The notes beneath the pieces are model-generated. The model was not told the DNA's origin and ran no database searches. It saw only the letters and a program-made list of their open reading frames with translations. The position numbers and the translations under genes were made by a program. Positions 18,309 to 25,695 of a stretch of 64,000 nucleotides of DNA are shown here, one piece after another; position 1 is the first letter of the stretch, and each line of letters opens with the position of its first letter. Origin of the DNA: Pseudomonas sp. KUIN-1 (GTDB lineage: Bacteria; Pseudomonadota; Gammaproteobacteria; Pseudomonadales; Pseudomonadaceae); assembly GCF_009176725.1 (NCBI RefSeq), contig NZ_AP020337.1, forward strand, positions 3,224,001 through 3,288,000. The letters are read 5' to 3'.

Positions 18309-19628
18309 TCACTTCCACTGTGCCAGCAAAGGTTCGGCTGCCGGTGCTACGGCCTGCTGAAGGGCCGTGGCGATACGCTCGGCGCGCAACGCCATCAGTG
18401 AAAACGACTGACTGTCACTGATTCCGTGGCTGCGTTCGGAAAGGCCGTTGACCCAGATATTCACGTCGCACTCGCCTTGGGTGGCGACCCGATAATCCCG
18501 ATCGATGAGCAGCCCCCCGTCGACATCGGCCTGCAGCCATGGCTGCAAACCACTCAGCAACGGCGGTATCAGGTACTGCTGATACCCGGTGCCAAGCACC
18601 ACGGCATCGACCTCAAGCACCTGGGTGCGCTGGCTGAAGGTGTCGGTCAGCTCGACCCGGTAGCCTTCGGCGACGGGCTCTATGGCGCTGATCACGCGGT
18701 AGGCGTAGGTCTGCAGGCGTTTGCGACCGGCAATGGCGTCTTCGTAGATCAGCGAAAACAGCTTCTGGCTTTCGTCCGGGTCGATCCCTGCGTAATTGGT
18801 CGAGCGGCTCCAGTCGAGAAAACGCTGCCGCGCGGCGGGGCCCAGGCTATGGAAATAGTCGACGTGATCCGGAGCGAATACCCGGTTGGGAAACTGGCCC
18901 AGCTGGGTGAGTTTGAAACCGGCCGAGCGATGCACTGAATGCACCTCGATGCCGGCGTCGCGGCTGACCAGCTCCAGCACCGACTCACTGGCGCTCTGCC
19001 CCGAACCGAGCACCAGCCAGCGCTTGGGCAGGTGCTCGCCGAAGGCTTGCAGGCGGCTCAGAAACTGCGACGTGTGAAACAGCGTCGGGCCGATCAGCGC
19101 CTCGAACGCGGGCGGAATACGCGGCGCACTGCCGCTGGACAGCACGACATTGCGCGTCGTGAAGCAGGTATCCGGTGTGCATACGCGTAGTTCATGCAGG
19201 CGCCCATGACGCAGCACCGGGTCAATCCCCGTGACCGGCGTGTTGAAGCAGGTCTGACTGTCTACCTGCGCGGCGACCCAGGCCAGATAATCCGACCATT
19301 CATGGCGACTGGCCGGGCGACCCAGCAGGCCGAAATCGAACATTCGCCCGTGTTCCTTGAGGTACATGGCGAACGAGAAGCGGCTGCGCGGGTTACGCGG
19401 GGTCACCAGATCGCGAAATACGTGATGATTGATATCCGTTCCGGCCAGCAGCAGTTCGCGATGCCATTGGCTGTCCTGCGCAGCTTCCAGATAGCGAACG
19501 GACAGCGCGCCCAACGGGTCATTGGCCTCTCGCGCATCGGCAAACGCGCAGGCCAGCGCGATACCGGCCGGACCGAAGCCGATACAGACGGCGTCCGAAT
19601 GCAAGGTGTGTGGTGTCGAGTTACCCAT
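18309..19628 (-). CDS. SidA/IucD/PvdA-family lysine/ornithine N-hydroxylase
   Basis: A 439-residue FAD/NADPH N-monooxygenase. The FAD motif GFGPAGIALACAF is at residue about 17, the substrate-side WHRELLLAGTDINHHVFRDL near 70, the NADPH motif LGSGQSASESVLEL near 225, and VVLGTGYQQYLIP near 355. The family hydroxylates the terminal amine of lysine or ornithine. Next to the MetRS-like and DAO genes it most likely makes N6-hydroxylysine, the first step of the hydrazine-forming pathway (Spb38-like). The start at 19628 has AAGGA upstream; the same frame stays open to 20507 but that part is only a GC-rich shadow of the upstream gene. No siderophore synthetase is nearby. Confidence 0.9.
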   Translation of the reverse strand: MGNSTPHTLHSDAVCIGFGPAGIALACAFADAREANDPLGALSVRYLEAAQDSQWHRELLLAGTDINHHVFRDLVTPRNPRSRFSFAMYLKEHGRMFDFGLLGRPASRHEWSDYLAWVAAQVDSQTCFNTPVTGIDPVLRHGRLHELRVCTPDTCFTTRNVVLSSGSAPRIPPAFEALIGPTLFHTSQFLSRLQAFGEHLPKRWLVLGSGQSASESVLELVSRDAGIEVHSVHRSAGFKLTQLGQFPNRVFAPDHVDYFHSLGPAARQRFLDWSRSTNYAGIDPDESQKLFSLIYEDAIAGRKRLQTYAYRVISAIEPVAEGYRVELTDTFSQRTQVLEVDAVVLGTGYQQYLIPPLLSGLQPWLQADVDGGLLIDRDYRVATQGECDVNIWVNGLSERSHGISDSQSFSLMALRAERIATALQQAVAPAAEPLLAQWK

Positions 19629-19672
19629 GAAGTTCCGGTCCTTAGAGTTGGTGTAAAGCGGTGTTTTGGGTG

Positions 19673-20653
19673 CTATGGGGTGATGCGGCTCAGCCCGGTG
19701 GGGCCTGGCGTCCAGAGGCAGGTCGTCGCGCTGCGTAGCTCGCCCTGATCGAAGCTGACCGTGCCCAGCGGTGTGTTGAAGGTGCTGTGCCGAAACGCAT
19801 CCGGCAGTTGCGCGGCGCGAAGACCACCGCGGGCCACCTCGGCCAGCACGTAAAGCATCAGCAGGCTTTCGCGAAAGTAGGTCTGCGGTTCGGCAGCGAA
19901 CAGCGACCGGTGCAGTGCCTGGGCCTGACAGCGCTGTCCGGCGCTGTCGGGGGCTGCGAAGCCGATCACGAAGGTGTTGCTGTCGTGCGCTGCGGCGCGC
20001 CCCAGGTACGGCGAGGCAGCGTCGTCGGTCAGCACCAGCGGTCGAGTGCTGCCGGCTTGCCGCCGCGCTTGCCAGTGCTCGCGACTGGGTTTGAGGCGTC
20101 CGGCAAACACCTCGACATCGGCCTGGTCGAGCTCGTCGACACGTTGCAAACCGGCACCTGCCAGCGCCGCGCTGATGGCGACGCACAAGGCCCGACCGTG
20201 AGCACTGTCGTCGGCCTGAACATGCACGCGCGGCCACTGACGAGTCGCCAGCCAGCTGACCAGATCCGCCGCCAGTTGCCGGTCCGCGGGGCAGAAACGA
20301 AAGACGTTGGGGTGCTCCAGGGTCAGGCAATCGATCGTTGCTGCTGGGGTCAGCAGGGCAATACCGGCGTGCCGATACAGCGGCGCGGCAGCAACGGCTG
20401 CATCCGAAGAGAAATGACCGATGACCAGATCGGCCTTCCAGTCGATCATTTGCCGAGCCACATCGGCCCCGCGAACGGCATCGGCAGCGTCGTCGAGAAA
20501 GTGCCACTGCACCCGCTCAAGCCCCGGCATGCAATTGCGCGCCGCCGCCAGCGCCCTCATGAAGGTCCGTGCATGCGGCGTGTCGTCGGGATCGAACAGA
20601 GCGCTGACCCCGACCCGCAAGCCCTGCAGACGCGAGTCGTTCGAGGACGTCAT
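19673..20653 (-). CDS. Type I periplasmic-binding-fold protein without signal peptide
   Basis: A 326-residue protein of the Peripla_BP_6/AmiC-like fold: LRVGVSALFDPDDTPHARTFMRAL, DLVIGHFSSDAAVAAAPLYRH, GIALLTPAATIDCLT, NVFRFCPADRQLAADLVSWL, GRALCVAISAALAGAGLQ and a C-terminal YFRESLLMLYVLAEVARGGL. The predicted start (20653, overlapping the previous stop as ATGA) gives MTSSNDSRLQGLRVG, with no secretion signal, so it probably stays in the cytoplasm like the amide sensor AmiC. A ligand-binding or sensor protein translated inside a biosynthetic operon is unusual; it could sense or sequester an intermediate. No ABC-permease genes accompany it. Confidence 0.75.
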   Translation of the reverse strand: MTSSNDSRLQGLRVGVSALFDPDDTPHARTFMRALAAARNCMPGLERVQWHFLDDAADAVRGADVARQMIDWKADLVIGHFSSDAAVAAAPLYRHAGIALLTPAATIDCLTLEHPNVFRFCPADRQLAADLVSWLATRQWPRVHVQADDSAHGRALCVAISAALAGAGLQRVDELDQADVEVFAGRLKPSREHWQARRQAGSTRPLVLTDDAASPYLGRAAAHDSNTFVIGFAAPDSAGQRCQAQALHRSLFAAEPQTYFRESLLMLYVLAEVARGGLRAAQLPDAFRHSTFNTPLGTVSFDQGELRSATTCLWTPGPTGLSRITP

Positions 20654-21804
20654 GACCGCACGCTCGCCAGCGCGAGGTCTTGTGCTGGAAAGCCCGGCAT
20701 CGACCTGCCTGGCGACAATGCCGACCAGCCAGAGCAAGCGCGATCCTTTCCAGCCAGATGCCTGCGCAGTTGCTCGACAGCAATGTGCGCCACGCCGGGC
20801 GCGAACTTGAAGCCCAGCCCGGACATGCCTGCGGCCAGATACACCGGGCTGCGCTCGGCGCAGAACCCCAGCATCGGCCGACCGTCGGCGCTGTAGCTGT
20901 CGAAACCGGGCAACACATCAAGCACATGCGGCTTGCCGGCCGAGGCGCACACTTGGGCGACGCGTTTGCAGGCGTCTTCGCTATGCCGTGCATCGGGCTG
21001 CGCAAGGTGCTCGGGCCACAGGCCGCTGTCACGCACGCCACAGCCGGTCTGCACGATATGCCGAGTCAGCGGTATGCCGTAGCTCTGGGTAACCGCATCA
21101 ATCACCGGCATTGACCAGTCGCCTTCGGTCAGCACCCGGGCAAGGGGAATCGAGCGTGCTTCCAGCCCCGAGTGCGGCACCAGGTGCTGGCTCCAGGCAC
21201 CGGCAGCGACCACCACGGTCCGGCAACGCAGCGTGGCGCTGCCCAGGTCGATGTGCACAAGGTCGGGCGCCCGGCAGTCGATGGACTTGATCTCGCGATG
21301 CTCCAGCAGCAAGCCCTGCTGGCGTACCGACTGACACAGCGCGGCGACGGCCTGACGCACATTGCCGACGCAGGCGCGCGGCTCGAACAGATTGACCCGT
21401 TCCAGCGCCGGGCAATGCGGGTAGCGACTGCCATCAAGCTCGTGACCTGACAGCAGGCGCATCGGGTAGCGTTCGCTGCCGTACTGGTCGATGGCGCGGT
21501 GCAGGTTATCCAGCTGGTCCGTGGCGGCCCGGTAAATCACCCCGGTACGCCGCAACGCACTGGCGTAAGTGGTCGCAAAAACGCCGTCGTCCATCAGGCT
21601 GATGGAATAGGCGGCCAGCTCCATCAGCAGCGGATCGCTGTCATACAGGCGAACCAGGCCGCCGGAATAGCCGCTTGCGCCCAGGCTGCCGGCTGCGCCC
21701 TTGTCGATCAGCGCGACCGACACACCGGCGCTGCACAGCTTCGCCGCGATACTGGCGCCGGTGATCCCGGCGCCAATGACCGTTATCTCATAATCGATAA
21801 ACAT
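20650..21804 (-). CDS. FAD-dependent DAO-type amino-acid/amine oxidase (Spb39-like role)
   Basis: A 384-residue DAO-family flavoprotein: dinucleotide motif VIGAGITGASIAAKL near residue 10, LGASGYSGGLVRLYD (flavin loop), VVVAAGAWSQHL near 200, VLPGFDSYSADGRPMLGF and the C-terminal FAD-contact stretch YLAAGMSGLGFKFAPGVAHI. The family oxidises amines or amino acids to imines. In the known hydrazine pathway a DAO-type enzyme cleaves the N-N-linked lysine-amino-acid conjugate, giving the hydrazino acid and 2-aminoadipate semialdehyde; that role is assigned here from context. Starts 14 bases after the MetRS-like gene and overlaps the next gene by four bases. Confidence 0.86.
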   Translation of the reverse strand: MFIDYEITVIGAGITGASIAAKLCSAGVSVALIDKGAAGSLGASGYSGGLVRLYDSDPLLMELAAYSISLMDDGVFATTYASALRRTGVIYRAATDQLDNLHRAIDQYGSERYPMRLLSGHELDGSRYPHCPALERVNLFEPRACVGNVRQAVAALCQSVRQQGLLLEHREIKSIDCRAPDLVHIDLGSATLRCRTVVVAAGAWSQHLVPHSGLEARSIPLARVLTEGDWSMPVIDAVTQSYGIPLTRHIVQTGCGVRDSGLWPEHLAQPDARHSEDACKRVAQVCASAGKPHVLDVLPGFDSYSADGRPMLGFCAERSPVYLAAGMSGLGFKFAPGVAHIAVEQLRRHLAGKDRACSGWSALSPGRSMPGFPAQDLALASVRS

Positions 21805-21818
21805 TGTCGTGAATCCGT

Positions 21819-23318
21819 TCAGATGGAGTATTCAGCGGCCGGGCCGTTCATCAGCGTGGCGTGGACGCGGGCCTCGGGCAGTGCGAACGCGCTGATGATC
21901 TGCGCTGACATGTCCGGAATCAGCGCCTTGCCGGCCACCGCGATGAATGCCGCCAGATGGCTGACCGGGCGTCCTTCGGCCAGACGCCCGCGGGTGATGG
22001 CGATCGCGTCCAGCAGCACCTGAGCCATGCGTTTCATCGAAAACTGCGCAGGCTCCGAAGCTTTGCTCCACTGCACGCGCAACGCTTCCAGGAGTCCGGC
22101 GTCCGCCCCGCAGAGGCCGCTCCACCAGTGGTCGTCGCGGTTTATTCCGGCGTCCAGCAAGGCCGGGAAAAACTCGCTGAACACCTCTGCCCGCCATGCA
22201 AGGAACTGCGCCAGGCGGAAATCACCTTCGCTTTCCTCCGGCGCGATACTCGCCAGATACAGGCGCGCACTGTCCGCGCAGGCTTCACGGGCCAGGTCGC
22301 CGACCCAGATCGCATGGTTGCGACTGGTCGACAGGTTCAGGCCGTCCAGCTTGAGAAACTGATTGGGCATGAAGCGCTGGCGGACCCTGATGTCGTGCAG
22401 CGCCGTCAGTTGCGCCGGATAGACGATGGCGTGGCTGAACACACAGTCAAAGCCGAGAAAATGCACCAGCGTGCCCTGCCCTGACTGCCAGTACTGACGA
22501 AACAGCTCCGGACGCCCGACGCGGTCGGCATACTCCCGAAATGCCGCCATGTAGCCCGCCAGCCCCATGAACCAGGTGTGCACCCGGCACGAGCCGTCGG
22601 CCTGCAGATCAAGCCCGCCGTCGCCCGGACGCGTGACGCCCCAGTCATGCAGGTGCTCCAGGCTGTCGCGCAACCAGCTGTCGAGCGGCTTGCGCCATGA
22701 CTGGCCCAGCAGGCGGTCACGCAACTGCGGCTTGAACCCGGCCAGTTTCAGAAACGCGCGATGGGCGTTTTTCCATTGCGAGGGCTGACTGCAGAGCTTG
22801 CAGCGCAAGTCTGTCATCAACTCGGCGTCAGGGGCCTGGGCGCAGTTCTCGCACTGACTGGCATCGGACTCGGCACCGCAGTAATTGCAGTTGCCCCGGG
22901 CAAAGGCCTCGTAGCCCCAGACGTCGCAATCAGGGCAATACGGCTCGCTGGAATCCCGACACTCGATCGCGCCGGCATCACGCAACGCACCGAACACTTC
23001 ACCCACCGCTTCGGCGAACCACGGGTTGTCGTGCGGGCGCATCCAGTTATCGGGCTGTATGTTGATGGCCGCCAGCGAGGCCTCGATGCGGTCGGAATTG
23101 CGCCTGGCCAGCTCGACCGGGTCGACGCCCTGCTCCAGCCCTTTGCGCAGCATGTAGGACTGGTAGTCGTCGGAGTAGGACACCAGCACACACTCGTGGC
23201 CACGCTGACGCTGCACGCGAGTAAACACATCAGCGGCCAGAAACGGCCCGGCGATATGGCCTATGTGCAAATCGCCGTTGGGGGTCGGGGGCGTGATGGT
23301 GACGATGAACTTACTCAT
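21819..23318 (-). CDS. MetRS-like zinc protein, hydrazine synthetase subunit
   Basis: A 499-residue class I aminoacyl-tRNA-synthetase homologue of the MetRS branch: PPTPNGDLHIGHIAGP (HIGH motif) at residue 10, four CxxC knuckles for zinc between about 128 and 180 (CPDC, CNYC, CENC, CKLC), and FMGLAGYMAAFREYA, GFDCVFSHAIVYPA. The KMSKS loop is degenerate (GLNLSTSRNHAIW) and a normal tRNA-anticodon end is not apparent, so it is unlikely to charge tRNA-Met. Together with an upstream cupin this matches the cupin/MetRS-like hydrazine synthetase (Spb40-type), which activates an amino acid and joins its amine to N6-hydroxylysine. Here the two halves are separate genes overlapping by 8 bases. The amino-acid substrate (glycine, glutamate, diaminopropionate or other) cannot be read from sequence. 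Confidence 0.85.
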   Translation of the reverse strand: MSKFIVTITPPTPNGDLHIGHIAGPFLAADVFTRVQRQRGHECVLVSYSDDYQSYMLRKGLEQGVDPVELARRNSDRIEASLAAINIQPDNWMRPHDNPWFAEAVGEVFGALRDAGAIECRDSSEPYCPDCDVWGYEAFARGNCNYCGAESDASQCENCAQAPDAELMTDLRCKLCSQPSQWKNAHRAFLKLAGFKPQLRDRLLGQSWRKPLDSWLRDSLEHLHDWGVTRPGDGGLDLQADGSCRVHTWFMGLAGYMAAFREYADRVGRPELFRQYWQSGQGTLVHFLGFDCVFSHAIVYPAQLTALHDIRVRQRFMPNQFLKLDGLNLSTSRNHAIWVGDLAREACADSARLYLASIAPEESEGDFRLAQFLAWRAEVFSEFFPALLDAGINRDDHWWSGLCGADAGLLEALRVQWSKASEPAQFSMKRMAQVLLDAIAITRGRLAEGRPVSHLAAFIAVAGKALIPDMSAQIISAFALPEARVHATLMNGPAAEYSI

Positions 23319-23703
23319 CCAGGCACCCCGTGGTCTCGCTGTGCTGCGCCACGAACGCGTTCACGTAGTTCATGTCCCACCAGACCACATAGAAGTGGAA
23401 GTCCTCGGCGGAATCATTGATGACGTAATGGTTGGTGTGTTTCGGAATCGCGGCGATATCGCCAACGGTGAAATCCATCTGCCGGTCACCGATAACCAGA
23501 CGCGCACTGCCCTTGATGGCAATGAAGATTTCCTGATCGATCTGGGTGTGTGCTTCGCTGCAGGTGCCCGGACGGACCACGCACCAGCCGCCGGCGAACG
23601 GCATCGGGTAGCCTTCCCACGGCAGCAGGCGGCTGCCATCCAGACCGTACTCGTGTACCAGCGAGTCGAATCGGGTTTTACGGTGTATATCGAACTTTTC
23701 CAT
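23311..23703 (-). CDS. Cupin-domain protein, hydrazine synthetase subunit
   Basis: A 130-residue single cupin: GGWCVVRPGTCSEAHTQI-DQEIFIAIKG holds metal ligands His and Glu of motif 1, and GDIAAIPKHTNHYV holds the His of motif 2. In Spb40-type enzymes a cupin is fused to the MetRS-like domain and carries out the N-N bond forming rearrangement; here it is the first gene of the operon and its stop overlaps the MetRS-like start. Start at 23703 chosen because GGGACTGAG precedes it and the conserved part begins soon after; a frame 10 residues longer (23733) is less likely. Role inferred from gene order and domain pair. Confidence 0.85.
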   Translation of the reverse strand: MEKFDIHRKTRFDSLVHEYGLDGSRLLPWEGYPMPFAGGWCVVRPGTCSEAHTQIDQEIFIAIKGSARLVIGDRQMDFTVGDIAAIPKHTNHYVINDSAEDFHFYVVWWDMNYVNAFVAQHSETTGCLDE

Positions 23704-23758
23704 GCTCAGTCCCGTACGTTTCAAGTGCGGCAAAGCATGAAATTGTTGCCAATTGTTG

Positions 23759-23809
23759 GCTATCCGATTGCCGGATAGCTCAGGGTCGAACTATCCATTT
23801 TCTGGATGG
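23759..23809. promoter_or_regulatory. Twin operator-like inverted repeats upstream of the hydrazine operon
   Basis: GCTATCC-GATTGCC-GGATAGC (23759-23779) is a perfect 7-bp inverted repeat with a 7-base spacer. A second copy, TATCC-ATTTTCT-GGATG, begins 31 bases further on (23792-23808), i.e. about three helical turns away on the same face. Both lie 56-105 bases upstream of the cupin start, where an operator or activator site is expected. The cognate regulator is not encoded next to it. Confidence 0.6.
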
Positions 23810-23999
23810 CGATCCGCAGGCCCGTCCGCCGTCCTATTTCTTTTGCCAATGACGGCTATCGATAACGCTGATAACTGAATCGGGAACGCCAGTGTTAACG
23901 TTGCCGGCGATGAACGAACATTTCTCCCTGCCCCGCGAATCCGCGTCGCGATGCCGGTGAATCTCTGCTCTGCTTCATCACTCCTTTGGTTAGATCTTT

Positions 24000-24034
24000 T
24001 AAGCCACCCCGTTTACGCGAGGTGGCTTTTTTTT
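24000..24034 (+). terminator. Strong rho-independent terminator, rightward
   Basis: AAGCCACC-CCGTTTACGCG-AGGTGGCTT is followed by a run of eight T on the plus strand (to 24034). It lies 2 bases before the end of the leftward integrase gene, but points the other way: on the minus strand no T-run follows. No plus-strand gene precedes it, so it may end a small RNA transcribed from about 23850-23950. Apart from this and the operator pair, 23704-24036 holds nothing I can name. Confidence 0.8.
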
Positions 24035-24036
24035 GC

Positions 24037-24966
24037 TCAAAGATCAAACCCGTCCACAACATTGCGCCGCTCGTTGTCACTGCGCATGTCGTAGCTGGCG
24101 GTAGTCGAGATGTGCGTGTGATGCGCGAGTTTCTGGGCAATCGACAGATCGAACTCTTCGATCACCCGGGTGATGAACGAACGTCGAAAATCATGGGGCA
24201 TGATGTTCACGCCCACCTGGCGCCCGCGCTGCTTGGCGATGAAGTAAATGGCGTGCTTGGTGATTCTGTCGCGGGTGATATGGCTGCCACGGCGAATCCG
24301 GTTGAACAGGAACGGGTCGTCGCCCTGCCCCGGCTGGAGACACGACCGGCGCAACTCCAGCCAGTCGTTCAGCGCCTTGAAGGCCCATTCGGGGGCGTAT
24401 TTGATCAATTGCTTGTTGCCTTTGCCCAGCACCCGCAGGCTGCGCTCGGCGAAGTCGATCTGGGAAAGGTCGAGGTTGACCGACTCGGACTTGCGCATCC
24501 CCGAGCCATACAGAATGGCAATGATCGCGGCATCGCGACGCCCTTGCGGCCTGGGGTCGGCAGCACAGGCTTCCATCAGCTCACGAATCAGCGTGCGACG
24601 GATGTTGCGGCCCTTGACCAGCCGCGTGCCGCTGACCGGTTTGATCGAGCGGATTTTCAGCAGTTGATCGTGGCTGATCAGGTCGTGTCGCCAGGCTTCG
24701 TTCATCACGCCGCGAATGGCGTTCACATACAGCGAGGTGGTATTGGGCGCGTAGTCATCCTGACGCAGCGTTGCGACCAGCGCGGTAACGTGGCCAGGTT
24801 GCAGGGTGTGCCAGGGAATATCATGAATATCGACGTCAGCCATGCCCAACCGGTCTGCTGCATCCTGCAGAACGTAGGTCATGGTCAGGCGGCTTGAAGG
24901 TGCCAGGCGATCGAGGTAGAGGCGCAGTGGCTTGTTGACGTCGGGCAGCGAAGGCTGGCTGACCAT
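24037..24966 (-). CDS. Tyrosine recombinase / site-specific integrase
   Basis: A 309-residue phage-type integrase. The SAM-like core-binding domain spans residues 5-100 (LRLYLDRLAPSSRLTMTYVL, YAPNTTSLYVNAIRGVMNEA). The catalytic domain shows Arg in ILYGSGMRKSESVNLDL, a Lys in VLGKGNKQ, PHDFRRSFIT (HxxR), LAHHTHISTTASYD (His and the nucleophilic Tyr). ATG at 24966 is preferred because AAGGA lies 7 bases upstream; an in-frame ATG at 25002 and one at 25104 exist without a good site. It lies between the biosynthetic operon and a DUF2384 antitoxin-like gene. No duplicated att sequence was found, so it may be a resident gene rather than the mark of a recent island. Confidence 0.88.
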   Translation of the reverse strand: MVSQPSLPDVNKPLRLYLDRLAPSSRLTMTYVLQDAADRLGMADVDIHDIPWHTLQPGHVTALVATLRQDDYAPNTTSLYVNAIRGVMNEAWRHDLISHDQLLKIRSIKPVSGTRLVKGRNIRRTLIRELMEACAADPRPQGRRDAAIIAILYGSGMRKSESVNLDLSQIDFAERSLRVLGKGNKQLIKYAPEWAFKALNDWLELRRSCLQPGQGDDPFLFNRIRRGSHITRDRITKHAIYFIAKQRGRQVGVNIMPHDFRRSFITRVIEEFDLSIAQKLAHHTHISTTASYDMRSDNERRNVVDGFDL

Positions 24967-25225
24967 GCGTGCGTCCTTATCGGTGTGAGGGTCGTGCTGC
25001 ATAGAAAGCGACGCCTTTTCTGGTGCAAGCGCGTGCCAACAGCCACGGCGCTTTTCATTCGTATTCAGGCGACCGACTTTAGCACGAGGGCTCTGGTGCG
25101 ACACCTGCGCTACAGCGCACCACCATTATCCTCAGGCAACGCCCGGTAACATCCTGCTGCTTGAACGACGCGTCACCTGGGATAGCCTTGGCCGTCCTTT
25201 CCGCCATCGAAGGCCGGCACGCACC

Positions 25226-25690
25226 TTGATTCCGTCCTCTGCCCGCAAAACACCTGGCCGCGGTGACGCGGCGGCCAGTTTCTGGCTGCTGACCCACCAG
25301 CTCAGTCAACGCAGCGAAGCCGAACGCCTGACGAACATTCAGGCGGGCTTTGCACCGCGCTGGATCCGTGCAGTGCGGGACGCGCTGGCCCTTGCCCCCA
25401 GGCAAATGGAAGCGCTGTTCAACGCATCGGTTTCAACCCTCGAACGGCGCCAGCGCCAGCAACAGTCACTGGACCTGGTAGCCTCCGAACGCCTTGACCG
25501 TGTGGCGATGATTGCCAGCCACGCCCTGCAGGTGTTTGCAACGCCCGAGCGTGCCAGCCAATGGCTGGTTGCCCGCAACACCTCATTCGGCGGTCGCACG
25601 CCGTTGCAATTATGCGAAACCGGGCTCGGCACGACGCAAGTTCATCGCGCACTGATCGCGCTAGAGTGTGCCAGTGCCGACGCGCTGTGA
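25226..25690 (+). CDS. MbcA/ParS/Xre (DUF2384) antitoxin-like protein, no toxin partner
   Basis: A 154-residue protein in which residues 90-150 (DRVAMIASHALQVFATPERASQWLVARN-TSFGG-RTPLQLCETGLGTTQVHRAL) match the toxin-binding MbcA/ParS/Xre domain; an Xre-like helical part precedes it (APRQMEALFNASVSTLERR). Partner RES-domain toxins normally follow directly, but here the next gene is leftward and unrelated, with only 5 bases between stops. The only visible start is a TTG at 25226 with a weak AAGG; the frame is open further upstream, so the true N-terminus is uncertain. Possibly an orphan antitoxin or a stand-alone DNA-binding protein. Confidence 0.7.
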   Translation: MIPSSARKTPGRGDAAASFWLLTHQLSQRSEAERLTNIQAGFAPRWIRAVRDALALAPRQMEALFNASVSTLERRQRQQQSLDLVASERLDRVAMIASHALQVFATPERASQWLVARNTSFGGRTPLQLCETGLGTTQVHRALIALECASADAL

Positions 25691-25695
25691 TTCAC

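Noticed and set aside
18309..20507. A 732-codon frame for the N-hydroxylase
   Set aside because: The first 293 codons are arginine/serine-rich antisense-like sequence in another frame over the binding-fold gene. The FAD motif and a good ribosome site place the start at 19628.
11465..23703. Staphyloferrin-B-type or other siderophore cluster
   Set aside because: SbnA/SbnB and an N-hydroxylase alone could suggest this, but there is no IucA/IucC synthetase, NRPS, TonB receptor or Fur-like box in view, whereas the cupin/MetRS-like/DAO set points to hydrazine formation.
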